From Xestospongia muta (lineage: Eukaryota; Porifera; Demospongiae; Haplosclerida; Petrosiidae): DNA of 64,000 bases. The position numbers and the translations under genes were made by a program. The notes beneath the pieces are model-generated. The model did not search any database. It worked only from the letters and a program-made list of their open reading frames with translations, and was not told the origin of the DNA. The stretch lies in assembly GCA_963693285.1 (NCBI GenBank), contig OY848921.1:2929646-2993645 (forward strand), written 5' to 3'. Each line of letters begins with the position of its first letter. Positions within the stretch are counted from its first letter, which is position 1. Below are positions 22,150 through 35,149 of the stretch, piece after piece.

Positions 22150-23170
22150 TAATATTATCAGAGACACATTCACAGTCTAAACAAAAAATAAGACTACAAT
22201 AATAGTGCGTTTATTGTTTAACCATTTCTCACAGAAACTGTGACAATTGAAAAAGTAACTGCAACATTTTATCATCTCATTATTTTACACTTAAGTTGTA
22301 ATGATTAACAGCAGTTGTTTCCATTGCCAGATTATAGAATGAAATTTATCATACCACCATCTGCTGTACCACATGATATTCAACAGATCAAGATTTCTGT
22401 TCAAGATATTGCTTCTGGTCCATTTGTTTTTCCTTCTCATTGTCGTCCAATCAATTGTTTCTACTGCATCTTGAACATCAGGCTGAACATCTCACTGAGG
22501 AAGATAGTAAAGAATCTGGATGTATTTTCTCCCCTAGCACTGGTGCTCCTTATCAATTTTATCTCCTTGATAGAATAAATTCCATCTTCTCACTTGGTTC
22601 TGTCTATGGTATAATCAAAGTTTCTGAGTTCTCAATTTGTCTATCACATGGAGAAGGAAGGATAAGGGCTACATTTAGTAACCATTTCAGATATATTTGT
22701 TTGGTCTACTACAGGCAGAGTCATGAGAATAATTGGGAGTTACATGTAGTTGTGACAAAAGACTTGGGACCTATTCTACAAGTTTATTAGCTATAAAATT
22801 ATTGTAGAATTTAAATTGCCATTTAATACTTAGGTATTTGTGTGGTATATATTGACGGAGAGTTAGAGAGGAGCATACTAATTGAATTGAGTACATTAAA
22901 CCAAATTGATTTCAATTTGATGAAACTAAATCAATTCAAGTCATGCTCCCAGAAGATGATCAAGTGCTCAACAATTGGAGAATATCAAGTCAAGTTAATC
23001 CTTGTCGGGTAATGAGTAATTGTTTTTACATTCAATTAATACATATAAGGTGGAGAAATCTGATGTAGATGAAAGTATGCCAGATTCGTCATTACAACAT
23101 CTTGAATTAAATGTGCATGGAATGAAAAATGTCAGAAGCACAAAACAACTCCCTCTATAGAAGCAAAGTT
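22150..23170 (+). pseudogene. Gene 3a: broken ZU5/Death copy, 5' and middle part
   Basis: Recognisable pieces: linker exon 1 remnant (about 22,162-22,187, donor mutated to ATAAGA), 21-nt exon remnant (about 22,235-22,255), ZU5-like sequence from about 22,313 with LIIPPSAVPHDIQQIK-type residues shifted between frames at about 22,470-22,560 by a deletion, then VYYRQSHENNWELHVVV intact at 22,700-22,760. The exon E equivalent (about 22,860-23,010) and F equivalent (about 23,050-23,170) are disrupted by stops and indels. Exon 1 of this locus is also dead. Confidence 0.8.
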
Positions 23171-23199
23171 TCAAGAAATGAGAGAAGAAACATTCCTTT

Positions 23200-24115
23200 C
23201 ACATTTCCTTTTTTCATTTTAATATCTGCCAGAGACATATTCAAAGCCCAAAACAAAAATAAGACAACCATAATAGTGTGTTTATTGTCTAAGTATTTCT
23301 CACAGAAACTCTGACAATTGAAAAGGTAACTGCAACATTTTATCATTTCATTATTTTACAATTATGATGTCAGAATCAAAGAAATCTCAGGTATACAAGA
23401 TTATGGAATGACATTTATCATACTACCATCAGCTGTACCACATGATATTGAATAGATCACGATTGCTGTTCAAGTTATTGCTTCTGGTCCATTTGTTCTT
23501 CTTTCTCATTGTCATACAATCAATTGCTTCTACTGGATCTTGAATATAAGGCGAACAAGTCTGATGTAGATGAAAATAGGCCAGATTCGTCTTTACAACA
23601 TTTTGACTTAAATGTGGAATTAAAAAAGCACAAAACAACTCCCTTTATAGAAGCAAAGTTTCAAGGAATGAGAGAAGAAAATGTTCCTTTAAAATTGTCT
23701 GTCAGGATGCCAAGACCTACAACTGGTATATACATAGTAGTAGTGGAGTTAATTGGATAATGGTATATAAATACTATAACATACTAATTTGTTTCCATAT
23801 AGTACAAACTCTCCCACCTACATCACAATATGAAGAGTTTCATAACACGGACATTTATAGAAACCCTGATTCAGCAGATCTTGTATTATTTGAAATGACA
23901 AAGTTGCCCAATATTATAAATTTGATATATAAAATAAACGGCTTTTTAAAGGTTCCAACTTGGTGTTGGTATGAGTGACCATTCCACATGTGAGCATCGA
24001 TGTAGAGAAATATTTAGTAAATGGATTCAATTATGTTCTACATCTATAACTCTTTGCTAATAAAGTAGTCTTAAAGCTGAAACAAAAAGATATGTGTCTC
24101 ATCTCCTATCTCCAA
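23200..24115 (+). pseudogene. Gene 3b: second partial ZU5/Death copy fused behind 3a
   Basis: The 5' part repeats the linker exons (about 23,230-23,395, including AAACTCTGACAATTG and AAATCTCAG), then a fragment of the ZU5 exon (23,400-23,540) that jumps directly into exon F sequence (AACAAGTCTGATGTAGATG at about 23,553). Exon G follows (about 23,803-23,900; TSQYEEFHNTDIYRNPD). A shortened Death-domain exon (about 23,950-24,100) of the gene 1 subtype has lost its middle. The internal deletions make a functional product unlikely. Confidence 0.75.
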
Positions 24116-25180
24116 TTTCCATTAAAAGTAACTCTTATGTAAAATGATCTAAAGAGGACTTAATTGAAATCTAATATTTAAAGGACACAAGTACACATCA
24201 CTATATAAATGACCCCTAAATAATGATAAATCCTTATCAAATAATAAAAATGTCTTTATGATCATAATGATAAATAATTCAAAGGTTATATTTATTGTAA
24301 ATGAATGATATTAGGTAAATTGTGACATGATGTTAGTCTCTCAATATTCACTCTTTTGTTTACAGTTGACAACTACACAATATTGCAAACATTCATCTCC
24401 CCTCTTCAAAGTATACCTCCAATGAAAAATGCACTCTACCTCATGAATAGCATATATCAAACTATTATAAATATATACTTTACGTATAAAATGTCCTTAT
24501 TAAGCTAGTGTTTTCATATGATCATCGTTGCATGCCTTCATTGGTTTAAAAACTATTATATCAGTATAGTATATTGTATTGCTTTAATAGCAGGTTGACT
24601 AATATGTAAATGGTCAGAAGCAGTGATTACATTTATATGATTCATATATAATATATACCTTTCATCTTCTACCTATACCTTAAATGAACAATCTAAATCT
24701 ATACATGTGACTTTTAATGATAATGATTAATGGAAAATTCTATTAGGTACTTATATAACATGTTTTATTCACATATTGTTGTGTTATTGGAGAAGTACAC
24801 ACACATTATGAATTATTTAGAGTCTGATTGTTTTTCTGATGTCATAAGAGACAACGAGACCTGGAATTATAAACAATTTTCTGGATGATTATTAATTTTA
24901 ACACCCACACAATAAACTTAATAACCTTTAGATCACAGGAAGTAATAGAGTACATGATTGTGTATTAAACTGCCTAAATCCTAGATATTAATACGGAACA
25001 CTTCCCGCGTACTAGTAAGTATTAGTATTTCCATGTAGTTACTGAACACTGAGATCAACGGTTCTAATTGATAGGATATATCCTGAGTCCTATTTGAGTA
25101 AGTTTGTACCTGCTGGTGTTAATATCCTTTTTATACTAATGAATACAGAGTTGTGGAACTCCTTATTGATATAGAAGAGA
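24116..25180. other. Intergenic flank, locus 3b to locus 5
   Basis: 24,180-24,430 parallels the gene 1 downstream flank. 24,640-25,180 parallels the other exon-1 upstream flanks (TAAGTTTGTACCTGCTGGTG block). No gene seen. Confidence 0.55.
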
Positions 25181-25202
25181 ATGGGAGGATGTCTACGAAG
25201 AC
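25181..25202 (+). CDS. Exon 1 of gene 4: MGGCLRR, phase-1 donor
   Basis: A 22-nt exon starting with ATG and ending in one phase-1 C, followed by GTAAGTTA. It encodes M-G-G-C-L-R-R with Gly2 and Cys4 intact, so dual lipidation is plausible. Collinear with array 4 (28,450 onward) and the gene 4 body. Intron 1 would be 7.9 kb if no triplet were used. Confidence 0.7.
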
Positions 25203-28200
25203 GTAAGTTAGAATCAAATTTTACAGACGATCAGCAAATTATTGTTCATCAAATTGACACACATAACTGAATACACACACACACACACTTAATAGCTATA
25301 TTCAAGTAAAGTATCAGCAACACCAATATTTATTGTATCATTAAAACATTGCACTCAGACATTAAACCTGTTCACTAGCCGATATATTAAAGTGTTATGT
25401 TATCACGCAAGACATACATCCAATGTACATATTGTTAATCTAATATGAAAGACAAGAGTTAAACACTTTGCTCATTATTAATTCTTGTTTTTTAGCCTAA
25501 CTTGTTGCTACATCTGATAGAGCAGAGCTTTATTGTTGCCTAAATCATGTTAGCCATGCTAGACCAGTACTAGTCTGGTCATATTCTATGTCCTTTTCTG
25601 TGACTGTCTGCCAAACCTTCAATTTGTCACTTCTAAAAACAAAACAATACATAGAAAACCAAATCAACATTATTGCTGTTTTTTTTAAATTGCGTATGTC
25701 TATAATATTATGCTTATAAGAATTTAACTTTTGATGACTGTTATATAGATTGGTTGTTTTAATCAATTTATTGTCAATTATGTTCCATACATACCTTCCG
25801 AATATACAATGAAATGTGATACCACATGTTGTTTTGATTACTAATTACTATGGAATTCCATAGGCTATATACTTCAATAAATGACTTTCAATAAAGTATA
25901 TGTATCTAGTATGGAGGGGTGTCCAATTATAAATTCCAGTGACAGCACTTGTACATACACACAGTAAAAATAATATCAACACACACACAAAATATCACAA
26001 GTAAATTAAAGGTATAGTATGACTGTATAGAGTTCTGGATTATGAATTCATGAGCAGATAAAAGTATTAGTGACACCAATATTGTAAATAGTAAAAATTG
26101 CTCTCGGGATACACCTGTTACTAATAAAGAATTGACTTATTATGTAAAACATAGACCCAATGTATAAGTTATTAGTCTAATATGAAAGACAAGAGTTTAA
26201 CAGTTTTTGCTTATTATTAATTCTTGTTTTTAGCCTGCGTTGCTTGTTAAATTGGATAGACCAGAGCTCTATTGTGGCCTAAATCATGTTAGCCATGCTT
26301 GACCAGTACTAGTTTGGTTGTCTGCCAAACCTTCAACTTGTAACTACTACCTTTGATGTTAAATCTGATAGACCAGAATCCTATAATGGCCTAAGTCATG
26401 TCAGTTATACTAGACCAGTTTGATCATATCCTATGTCCTTTTTCATATTACTTTGTCACTTCTGAAATCAAAGCAATACATATACAAGCAAATCAGCTTT
26501 AATCCTATGTTTTTTAAGACTGCATGAGTCTAAAATATTAGACTTAAGATTTTATCTTTCTTGATACTGTTGAAAAATATTGTTTTAACCAATTAATGAT
26601 CACTTAAGTTACATATATGGCTATACAAAATACACGAAGTGTTGACAACATACATTGTTTTAATTAGTAATTACTATGGAATTGCACAGTTCATTTTTCA
26701 TAAAGGACATTAATCTAGTACAGGGGGTGTCCTGTTATAAATTCCACAGTGCAGCTCTCATACATGCACATACTATTACTCACAGGAAACTTATGACTAG
26801 ATACTTTAGTACAAAAAAACTTACAATTATTTTATTACTGTGAATAACACTGAAAATAATATCAACACAATCTACCACAAGTAAATTATACGTATAATAT
26901 AAACTGTATAATGTCCCTATATCAGATAATATCATGAACATAGATGCTATATTGATACCTGTACCAGTATAGTTACAACACACACTAATTGAGATATAAA
27001 AGAATGCCATTTTGACCAACTGTCTGTGATGCTTATAAATGTTGTCTTAACCTATAAGTGAGTTTAATATAGGGATTATCATAGAAAGAGATACTGCAAA
27101 GAATTAAAAGATTTTGACCAATTTTGAGTGATAGTTTTGAGTGAAATATTCATTATTTTCTGCCGATACATTTGATTGGGCCATCCCTGAGTAGGAACTG
27201 CTACCACATGCCTGATATACATGCCTCCAATTGTAGTATAGTACCTTATGAAGACCAAGTGGATTGATGTGTTGTATACTTATACTTACTCATTCTTAAC
27301 AAATATGTAAAAACCTACTGCATTACACATGCTGTGATCCAACTACAACATTTGTCATACACTGTCAAATCTTGTTCAGTACACTGTAAAAATTAATATG
27401 TTATTTTAACAACTAACTTGTACTTTATGTGCATGGGTGAATTACTATGGAATATAGAATTTATGTGAATTACTCACTACATTATTTATTGATATGTAAA
27501 AGTACAACATACCAACAAATTACACAGTGAATAATTCATAGGAATTCTACATTCCATACATAGTATTCCATCCATGTAAGCTACAAATTAGTTGTTAAAA
27601 TACATTAAATTAATTTGACAGTGTAGAGGAACATGCACATACTACAATACTGTTTGTTCTTTTATTTAATATACACATAGACTAGGTTGCACTGTTGTAA
27701 CTATTTACATAAACACATCAGACATTTCACTATCTTGAGCATTAACTCTATTCTAACTACATTTCTTATTGGTAGTGGCTTTTCATATAGTATAGTAACT
27801 GTGTACTTGTAAATGAAATTAATGCTATACCCTAGACCCTAAAATCCAGGCTTTTGAACCTAAATGTATTAATCTTACATTGGAGTATGCACTTCCTGTA
27901 CTATATGAATAGCCACTACAGTTTTCTTATAAATACAGTGACTATGCATTTACCAAGAGTCCCAATTAGAGGGAGGAGATCAGTATAAAATGAAATATGA
28001 GCATCCTAATAGCAATATCTTAAACCTGATCACAAGATAGAAACTATGATCCTGCAATAACTTGTTACATATAGGCACCATAATCATATACTGTAAAAGT
28101 GAAATAGATATCATCTCTTATTATTGCAAGATCATAGCACCTGTTTTCAAAAAAGGAAAATGTTAATATTAAACTAGTTAAGTGAAACCACTTAGCTGTT

Positions 28201-28440
28201 TATGCTGTCAAGTTTCTGGTAACTTAACTTTATTATTTTTACTTTTTTCTTATACGTGTATTTTCTTCTATATCAACTATAATTCATCTCTTGACAATTA
28301 ATTTTCTATTCTACATCAATTATTACTAAATGAAGAACGTAAGTTAATTTAAATATTTGATAGAAGAATATTTTATATGGATTTTAATTTTTGCCTCACA
28401 CTTAAATTAATGAAATCACTTTTAACAATATGTTTACATT
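25203..28440. other. Intron 1, proximal part, locus 5
   Basis: AT-rich, no supported exon. It contains a (CA)n run at about 25,275-25,288, a local duplication in which 25,480-25,600 resembles 26,200-26,330 (AGCCATGCTAGACCAGTACTAG type), and the CACTGT MITE at 27,382-27,623. Open frames at 25,545-25,766 and 26,780-27,019 on the minus strand have no recognisable features. Confidence 0.55.
27382..27623. mobile_element. MITE-like element, CACTGT termini, TA target site
   Basis: About 242 bp. The left end CACTGTAAAAATTAAT... and right end ...AATTTGACAGTG are inverted repeats extending ~40 bp (shared ATTTTAACAACTAA / TTAGTTGTTAAAAT). TA dinucleotides flank both ends, as expected for Tc1/mariner-type insertion. 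No coding content. Confidence 0.75.
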
Positions 28441-31400
28441 AAATAATTATGAATATAAAATAAAACAGGTAGTTAGTATAATATACATATTAATTTACTC
28501 AATTGACATATTGTCCATTCTTCTCTTGAATATCAACCAATGATTACATCAAGTATTGATAATTATAAACAATATAGCTTTAATGATTTCATTAATTTTC
28601 TTATTGATTTTTATCCATTCTTCTCTTCAATATCAATAAATGATTGCATTAAATTCGGTGACTAGAAGATAATACAGGTAGTGAGTGTAATATGCTTACT
28701 AATTTATTCAAATTACATTTTATAATGTCTTACCTTCAATATCAACAAATGATTGTATCAAAGATGTGTATGCTATGAAAGATACAGTTTGTGAGTATAA
28801 TATGCATAGTGATTACTTAACTGATTTTGTCCATTCTTCTCTTAAACATCAACCAATGATTGCATTAATTATTATTCATTATAGCTCGTGAGTACAATGA
28901 TTTTAATAATTTGCTCATTAAATTTTGTCCATTCATTTCTTCAATATCAACCAATGATTGGATCAAATATTGGCGATCATCAACCAATACAGCATGTGAG
29001 TATAGTATATATAAATTGCTCAATTGACGTTATATCCATTCATTTCTTCAATCAATAATTACATCAAATGTTGATAATAATAAAAATACAGCTCGTAAGT
29101 ATAAATAAATGAGTTTATTAATTTGATTACTGATTTTTATCCATACTTCTCTTCAATATCAACAAATGATTGCTTTAAATTTTGTTGACTAGGACACAAT
29201 ACAGGTAGTGAATGTAATATGCCTATTAATTCACTCAAATCACATTTTATATTTTCTTTCCTTCACTATTAACCAATGATTGTATCAACTATTGGTGCAT
29301 TATGAAACAATACAGCTTGTGAGTATAATGAATTATTCAATTGACATTTGGTCCATTCTTTTCTTCCATGTTAATTAATCATTTCATCAATTGTTTGCTT
29401 TTATGAAACAATACAGCTTGTAAGTATAATAAACTATTTAATTGACATTTGGTCCATTCTTCTCTTCCATGTTAATCAATGATTTCATCAAATGTTTGTC
29501 ATTATGAAACAATATAGCTCGTGAGTATAATGATTTTATTAATTTGCTCATTGATTTTTGTCTATTACTTTCATCAATATCAAAAAATGATTGCATCAAA
29601 TATTGGTGAATTTCAAACAATACAGTAGGTGAGTTTAATAAGCTTATATCTTATATAATATACTTATTAATTTATTCAATTGACACTTTGTTCATTCTTC
29701 TCCTTTATATTAATCAATGATTGCATCAAACATTGTGATTAATGTGAAATAATATAGATTGTGAGTATATTAAAATTATAATTTACTTGAATAAAATTAT
29801 TTATTTTCTTATTTTCAATATCAACCAATGATTGCATCAAATATTGGTGATTATGAAATAATACAGCTGGTAGGTATATTATGCTAATTTAAGTACTTTA
29901 TTGACATTTCATCAATTCTTCTCTTCAATATCAACCAATAATTACATCAAATATTGGTGATTCGGAAACAATACAGGTTGTGAGTATAATTTACATATTA
30001 GTTTACTCAATTGACTTTGTTCATTCTTTTTTCAATTTAAAGCAATGACTGAATCAAATATTATGATTAATATGAAACAATATAGATTGTGAGTATCATA
30101 ATACTTAATAATTTGTTCAATTGATATTTTTCCATTCTTCTATTCAATATCAACCAATGATTATTGAAATATTGGTGATTATGAAAAATTATAGCTTGTA
30201 AGTAAAATTTATTTATTGATTTACTCAATTGACACTTTGTCCATTCATCTCTTAAATATTAATCAATGATTGTTTCAAATTTTTGTCATAATGAAACTAT
30301 ACAGCTCGTGAGTTAATAAGTTTATTAATTTGCTTATTGAATTTTATCTATTCTTCTATATCAACCAATAATTGCATCAAATATTGGTGATTATGAAACT
30401 CAACAGAACGTTAGTACAATATACTTATTAATTTACTTAATTATTATTAAATATGTCCACTCTTCTCTTCAATATCAACCAATGATTGCATTCCAATATT
30501 GGTGATTATTAAAAAATACAGAATGTGAGTACAATATACTTATTAGTTTACTTAATAGATATTAAATATGACCATTCTTCTTTTCAATATCAACATATGA
30601 TTGCAATCAAATATTGGTGATTATCAAACAATATAGCATGTGAGTGTAATACACTTATAAAATTGTTCAATTGACATTTTTTTCTGTTCATCTTGTCAAT
30701 ATCAATCAATAATTACATCAAATGTTGAAATTAAAAATACAGCACGTGAGTATAAATAAATGAATTTATTAATTACTAATTTTTATCTATTCTTCTCTTT
30801 AAATATCAACAAATGATTGTATTAAAATTTTGTTGACTAGGACACAATACAGGTAGTCAATGTAAAATGCTTATTATTTCACTTAAAGCACATTTTATAT
30901 TTCTTCCCTTCATTATTAATCAATGATTGTATCAAATATTTGTACATTGTGAAATCATACAGTCTGTGAGTATATTATGCATATCAATATATTTAATTGA
31001 CATTTTGTCCATTCTTCTCTTTAACATCAACCAATGATTGCATTATATTTTGGTGAATATAAAACAATACAGCTTGTAAGTATAATAAATTATTTAATTG
31101 ACATTTGGTCCATTCTTCTCTTCCATGTTAATCAATGATTTCATCAAATGTTTGTCATTATGAAACAATATAGCTCGTGAGTATAATGATTTTATTAATT
31201 TGCTCACTGATTTTTGTACATTCATCTCTTCAATATCAACAAATAATTGTATCAAATTTTGGTGATTATGAAATGATACAGTTTGTGAGTATAATATACT
31301 TATTAATTTACTCAATTGACATTTTGTCTATCCTTCTCTTCAATATCAATCAATATTTACATTGATCGATCATCATAATGAAAAATATAGCTCGTGAGTA

Positions 31401-33090
31401 TAAATAAATGAGTTTATTAATTTCATTACTGATTTTTATCCATACTTTTCTTTAATATCAACAAATGATTGTATTAAATTTTGATGACTAGGACACAATA
31501 CAGGTATTCAATGTAATATACTTATTAATTCACTTAAAGCACATTTTATATTTCTTCCCTTCATCATTAACCAATGATTGTATCAAATATTGGTACATTG
31601 TGAAATCATACAGTTTGTGAGTATATTATGAATATTAATTTACTTAATTGACATTTTGTCTATTTTTCTTTTTAACATCAACCAATGATTACATTAAATA
31701 CTGGTGAATATAAACAATACAGCTTGTAAGTATAATAAATTATTTAATTGACATTTGGTCCATTCTTCTCTTCCATGTTAATCAATGATTTCATCAAATG
31801 TTTGTCATTATGAAACAATATAGCTCGTGAGTATAATGATTTTATTAATTTGCTCACTGATTTTTGTACATTCATCTCTTCAATATCAACAAATAATTGT
31901 ATCAAATTTTGGTGATTATGAAATGATACAGTTTGTGAGTATAATATACTTATTAATTTACTCAATTGACATTTTGTCTATCCTTCTCTTCAATATCAAT
32001 CAATATTTACATTGATCGATCATCATAATGAAAAATATAGCTCGTGAGTATAAATAAATGAGTTTATTAATTTCATTACTGATTTTTATCCATACTTTTC
32101 TTTAATATCAACAAATGATTGTATTACATTTTGATGACTAGGACACAATACAGGTATTCAATGTAATATACTTATTAATTCACTTAAAGCACATTTTATA
32201 TTTCTTCCCTTCATCATTAACCAATGATTGTATCAAATATTGGTACATTGTGAAATCATACAGTTTGTGAGTATATTATGAATATTAATTTACTTAATTG
32301 ACATTTTGTCTATTTTTCTTTTTAACATCAACCAATGATTACATTAAATACTGGTGAATATAAACAATACAGCTTGTAAGTATAATAAATTATTTAATTG
32401 ACATTTGGTCCATTCTTCTCTTCCATGTTAATCAATGATTTCATCAAATGTTTGTCATTACGAAACAATATAGCTCGTGAGTATAATGATTTTAGTATTT
32501 TGCAAATTGATTTTTATCCATTATTTTCATCAATATCAACAAATGGTTACATCAAATATTGGTGAATTTCAAACAATACAGGAGGTGAGTATACTAAGCT
32601 TATTTCTTATATAATATACTTATTAATTTATTCAATTGACACTTTGTTTATTCTTCTCTTTTATATTAATCAATAATTGCATCAAACATTGTGATTAATG
32701 TGAAATAATACAGATTGTGAGTATATTAAAATTATAATTTACTTGAATAAAATTATGTATTTTCTTATTTCAATATCAACCTATCATTGTATCAAATATT
32801 GGTGACTATGAAATGATATAGCTTGTAGATAATATACTTATTTATTTACTAAAATGTTGCTTTGTCCTTTATATACTTTTAAATCAACCAACAATTACAT
32901 GTAACATTATCAAACAATACTGCTGGTAATTTGAATGTCATAATTTAATTCCACATTACCTGTTTCTCTCTGTGTTATTATCTAAAAATGTATCAAATAT
33001 TGATGAGAATTAATAATTATTTATTACAAATATGTGTATTTTATCGATATCAATAATGCAATAATAGCTTTTTACAATAAGCTAGTTAGT
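28441..33090 (+). repeat. Microexon-type tandem array 4 (upstream of gene 4)
   Basis: About 43 units. Thirty-two have AG, triplet and GTRAGT all intact. The rest have variant donors (GTTAGT, GTAGGT, GTGAAT) or a lost signal, notably a recurring GTA-TTCAAT/GTCAAT unit. Triplets are mostly CTC, CTT, TTT, ATT, CAT and GTA, with single AAT, AAC, CAC, TCT, GAG, GTT and TAG. The TAG unit is 29626-29628 (donor 29629-29634). From about 30,145 the unit order matches array 1 unit for unit. A 650-bp block is tandemly duplicated (31,094-31,743 and 31,744-32,393). The array ends with the AAG-CTA-GTTAGT unit at 33,079-33,090, as in locus 1. Confidence 0.93.
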
Positions 33091-33125
33091 TGATTATATA
33101 AACATATTAATGGTTTGTTTTTTAG

Positions 33126-35022
33126 ATACTTTAGAGACACCTTCACAATCAAATCAAAGTAAGACTACAATATTAGTGTGTTGTGTTCATATTAGTATGT
33201 TGTTTTTATCTCATTATTTTTATCACATTATTTTTATAATTATTGTCATTGTAATTAAAGAAACCTCAGGTATATACAAATAAATGGTAAATTATGTATA
33301 GTGTTGGTTGTATAATAGATAATTTTCAGATAAAATCTTCAGATAATGTGACTGATCTACTGCTCAAGTGTCCCAAACAAACCATTGTTTGTAAAGAGCT
33401 ATCATTCATTGCAAAATATGATGATCAACAGCAGATGTTTCAGTTGCCAGATTATGGAATAAAACTTATCATACCACCATCAGCTGTACCACATGATATT
33501 CAACAGATCACAATTGCTGTTCAAGTTATTGCATCTGGTCCATTAGTCCTTCCTTCTAATTGTCATCCAATCAGTTGTTTCTACTGGATCCAGTCCACAC
33601 ACAAATTCCTCAAACCAGTAGAAGTTCATCTTGAGCACCATGCTGAACTTCTCTCTGAGGAAGATAGTCAAGAATTGGGATTCGTTGTCTCCACTATCAC
33701 TGAATCTTCCTCACCTCCATATCGATTTCAGATCTCTAATGGAGTCAATTCCATTTTCTCAGTTGGTTCTAGCTATGGCATTATAAAAGTTGCTGAGTTC
33801 TCAATTTTTTCCATTGCATGGAAGAGGATAAAGGCTACATTTAGTGATCATTTCAGATATGTCTGGATGGTCTACTATAGGCAAAGTCATGACAATAATT
33901 GGGAGTTACATGTAGTTGTAACAAAAGACTTGGGTCCTTTTCTACAGGTATATTAGCTATAAGATTATTATAAAATTATAAATTACCACTTTATTATTTG
34001 TGTTTTATATATGTGGACAGAGTGTTAGAAAGGATTATGATAAATGGATTGAGTACATTAAACCAAAGCTATTTCAATTTGATGATACTAAATCTATTCA
34101 AGTCAAGTTCCCAGAAGATGACCAAGTAGTCAACAATTGGAGATTATCAAGTCAAGTTAATCCTTGTTGGGTAATGAGTAAATGTTTTGACTGTACTTTA
34201 TATTCCATTATTGTATATAATAAGGTGAACAAATCTGATGTAGACGGAAGTACACCAGATTCTTCTTTACAACATCTTGACTTAAATGTGGAATTAGAGA
34301 TGTCAGGCAGTACAAAACAACTTCCTCTAGAAGTGAAGTTTCAAGGAATGAGAGAAGAAAACACCTCCTTTAAATTTTTTGTCGGAATATCAAGACCTAC
34401 AACAGGTAATTGTATTAGATAACACACGAACACTATAACTTAAAGTTAATTCTTGTGCACAATTTACAGTGCATAAAAGCTATTCCAACAAGATCATGTT
34501 ATGACAATAAAATACTAAATCAGGAATAGGAATATATCAGTGTTTTTAATACTGTAGAATCCTCAAAGTATTCTGAATTTTCTGATACAGAAGTTTATGG
34601 AGAGCCTGAAATTGCAGATCTCATGGAGTTTGCTGGTACAAAGGTGAGTGTGTAATTATTAACCACATATTTAAGAATTTGTTCTTAAAATAATAAGTCT
34701 ATAATCAAAGAGAATTGTATACTTGAAATAATATTCACACAGGTGATTAAATATTTGTTTCATTGTTAATTTTATTTTACAGATTTGTCACAAGTGGGAC
34801 ATACTTGGTGACATGCTCAAAGTGCCAGACAGTATACTTGCCTCTATTAGGAGGGATACTTCTATTGGAGGAGATTCTATACTCTCTATTAGAGAAGTGT
34901 TCATTAAATGGTCACAGTCTCGTTCTTCACCTTATAATTGGAAAACACTTCTGTCAGCATTATCAACAGAAACTGTGGGAGAACGAGGTAAGAGAAACAG
35001 TAAGAGAACAAGGCCTGGCTGA
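33126..35022 (+). CDS. Gene 4: ZU5-like / Death-domain protein, frameshifted C terminus
   Basis: Exons: 33126-33158 (33), 33261-33269 (9), 33319-33947 (629), 34021-34170 (150), 34225-34405 (181), 34558-34643 (86), 34783-35022. The 21-nt linker exon is deleted, again without harm to phase. With exon 1 at 25181-25202 the sum is 1,350 nt, 450 codons. Domains match gene 2: ZU5-like, UPA-like, then a Death domain (CHKWDILGDMLKVPDSIL, VFIKWSQS, YNWKTLLSALS). After VGER a 25-nt insertion built from local duplication shifts the frame, so the last ~16 residues of the family (GLAEEIAKRLKDRSV) are replaced by a short basic tail ending at TGA 35020-35022. The gene may be expressed with an altered final helix. 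Confidence 0.82.
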
Positions 35023-35143
35023 AGAAATAGCCAAGAGGTTGAAAGATAGATCTGTGTAGATTACTCTTGTGACTATAAGCTATCAATATTTATATTGTAT
35101 AGCTATTAACATTTGTTGACTAGTTGTAATTAAAACATTAATT

Positions 35144-35149
35144 AATAAA
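35144..35149 (+). terminator. Poly(A) signal, gene 4
   Basis: AATAAA in the 3' UTR at the position equivalent to that of gene 2. Confidence 0.6.

Noticed and set aside
34763..35059. 98-aa ORF overlapping the gene 4 Death exon
   Set aside because: Alternative frame of the Death exon, joined to its native C terminus only because of the 25-nt frameshift.
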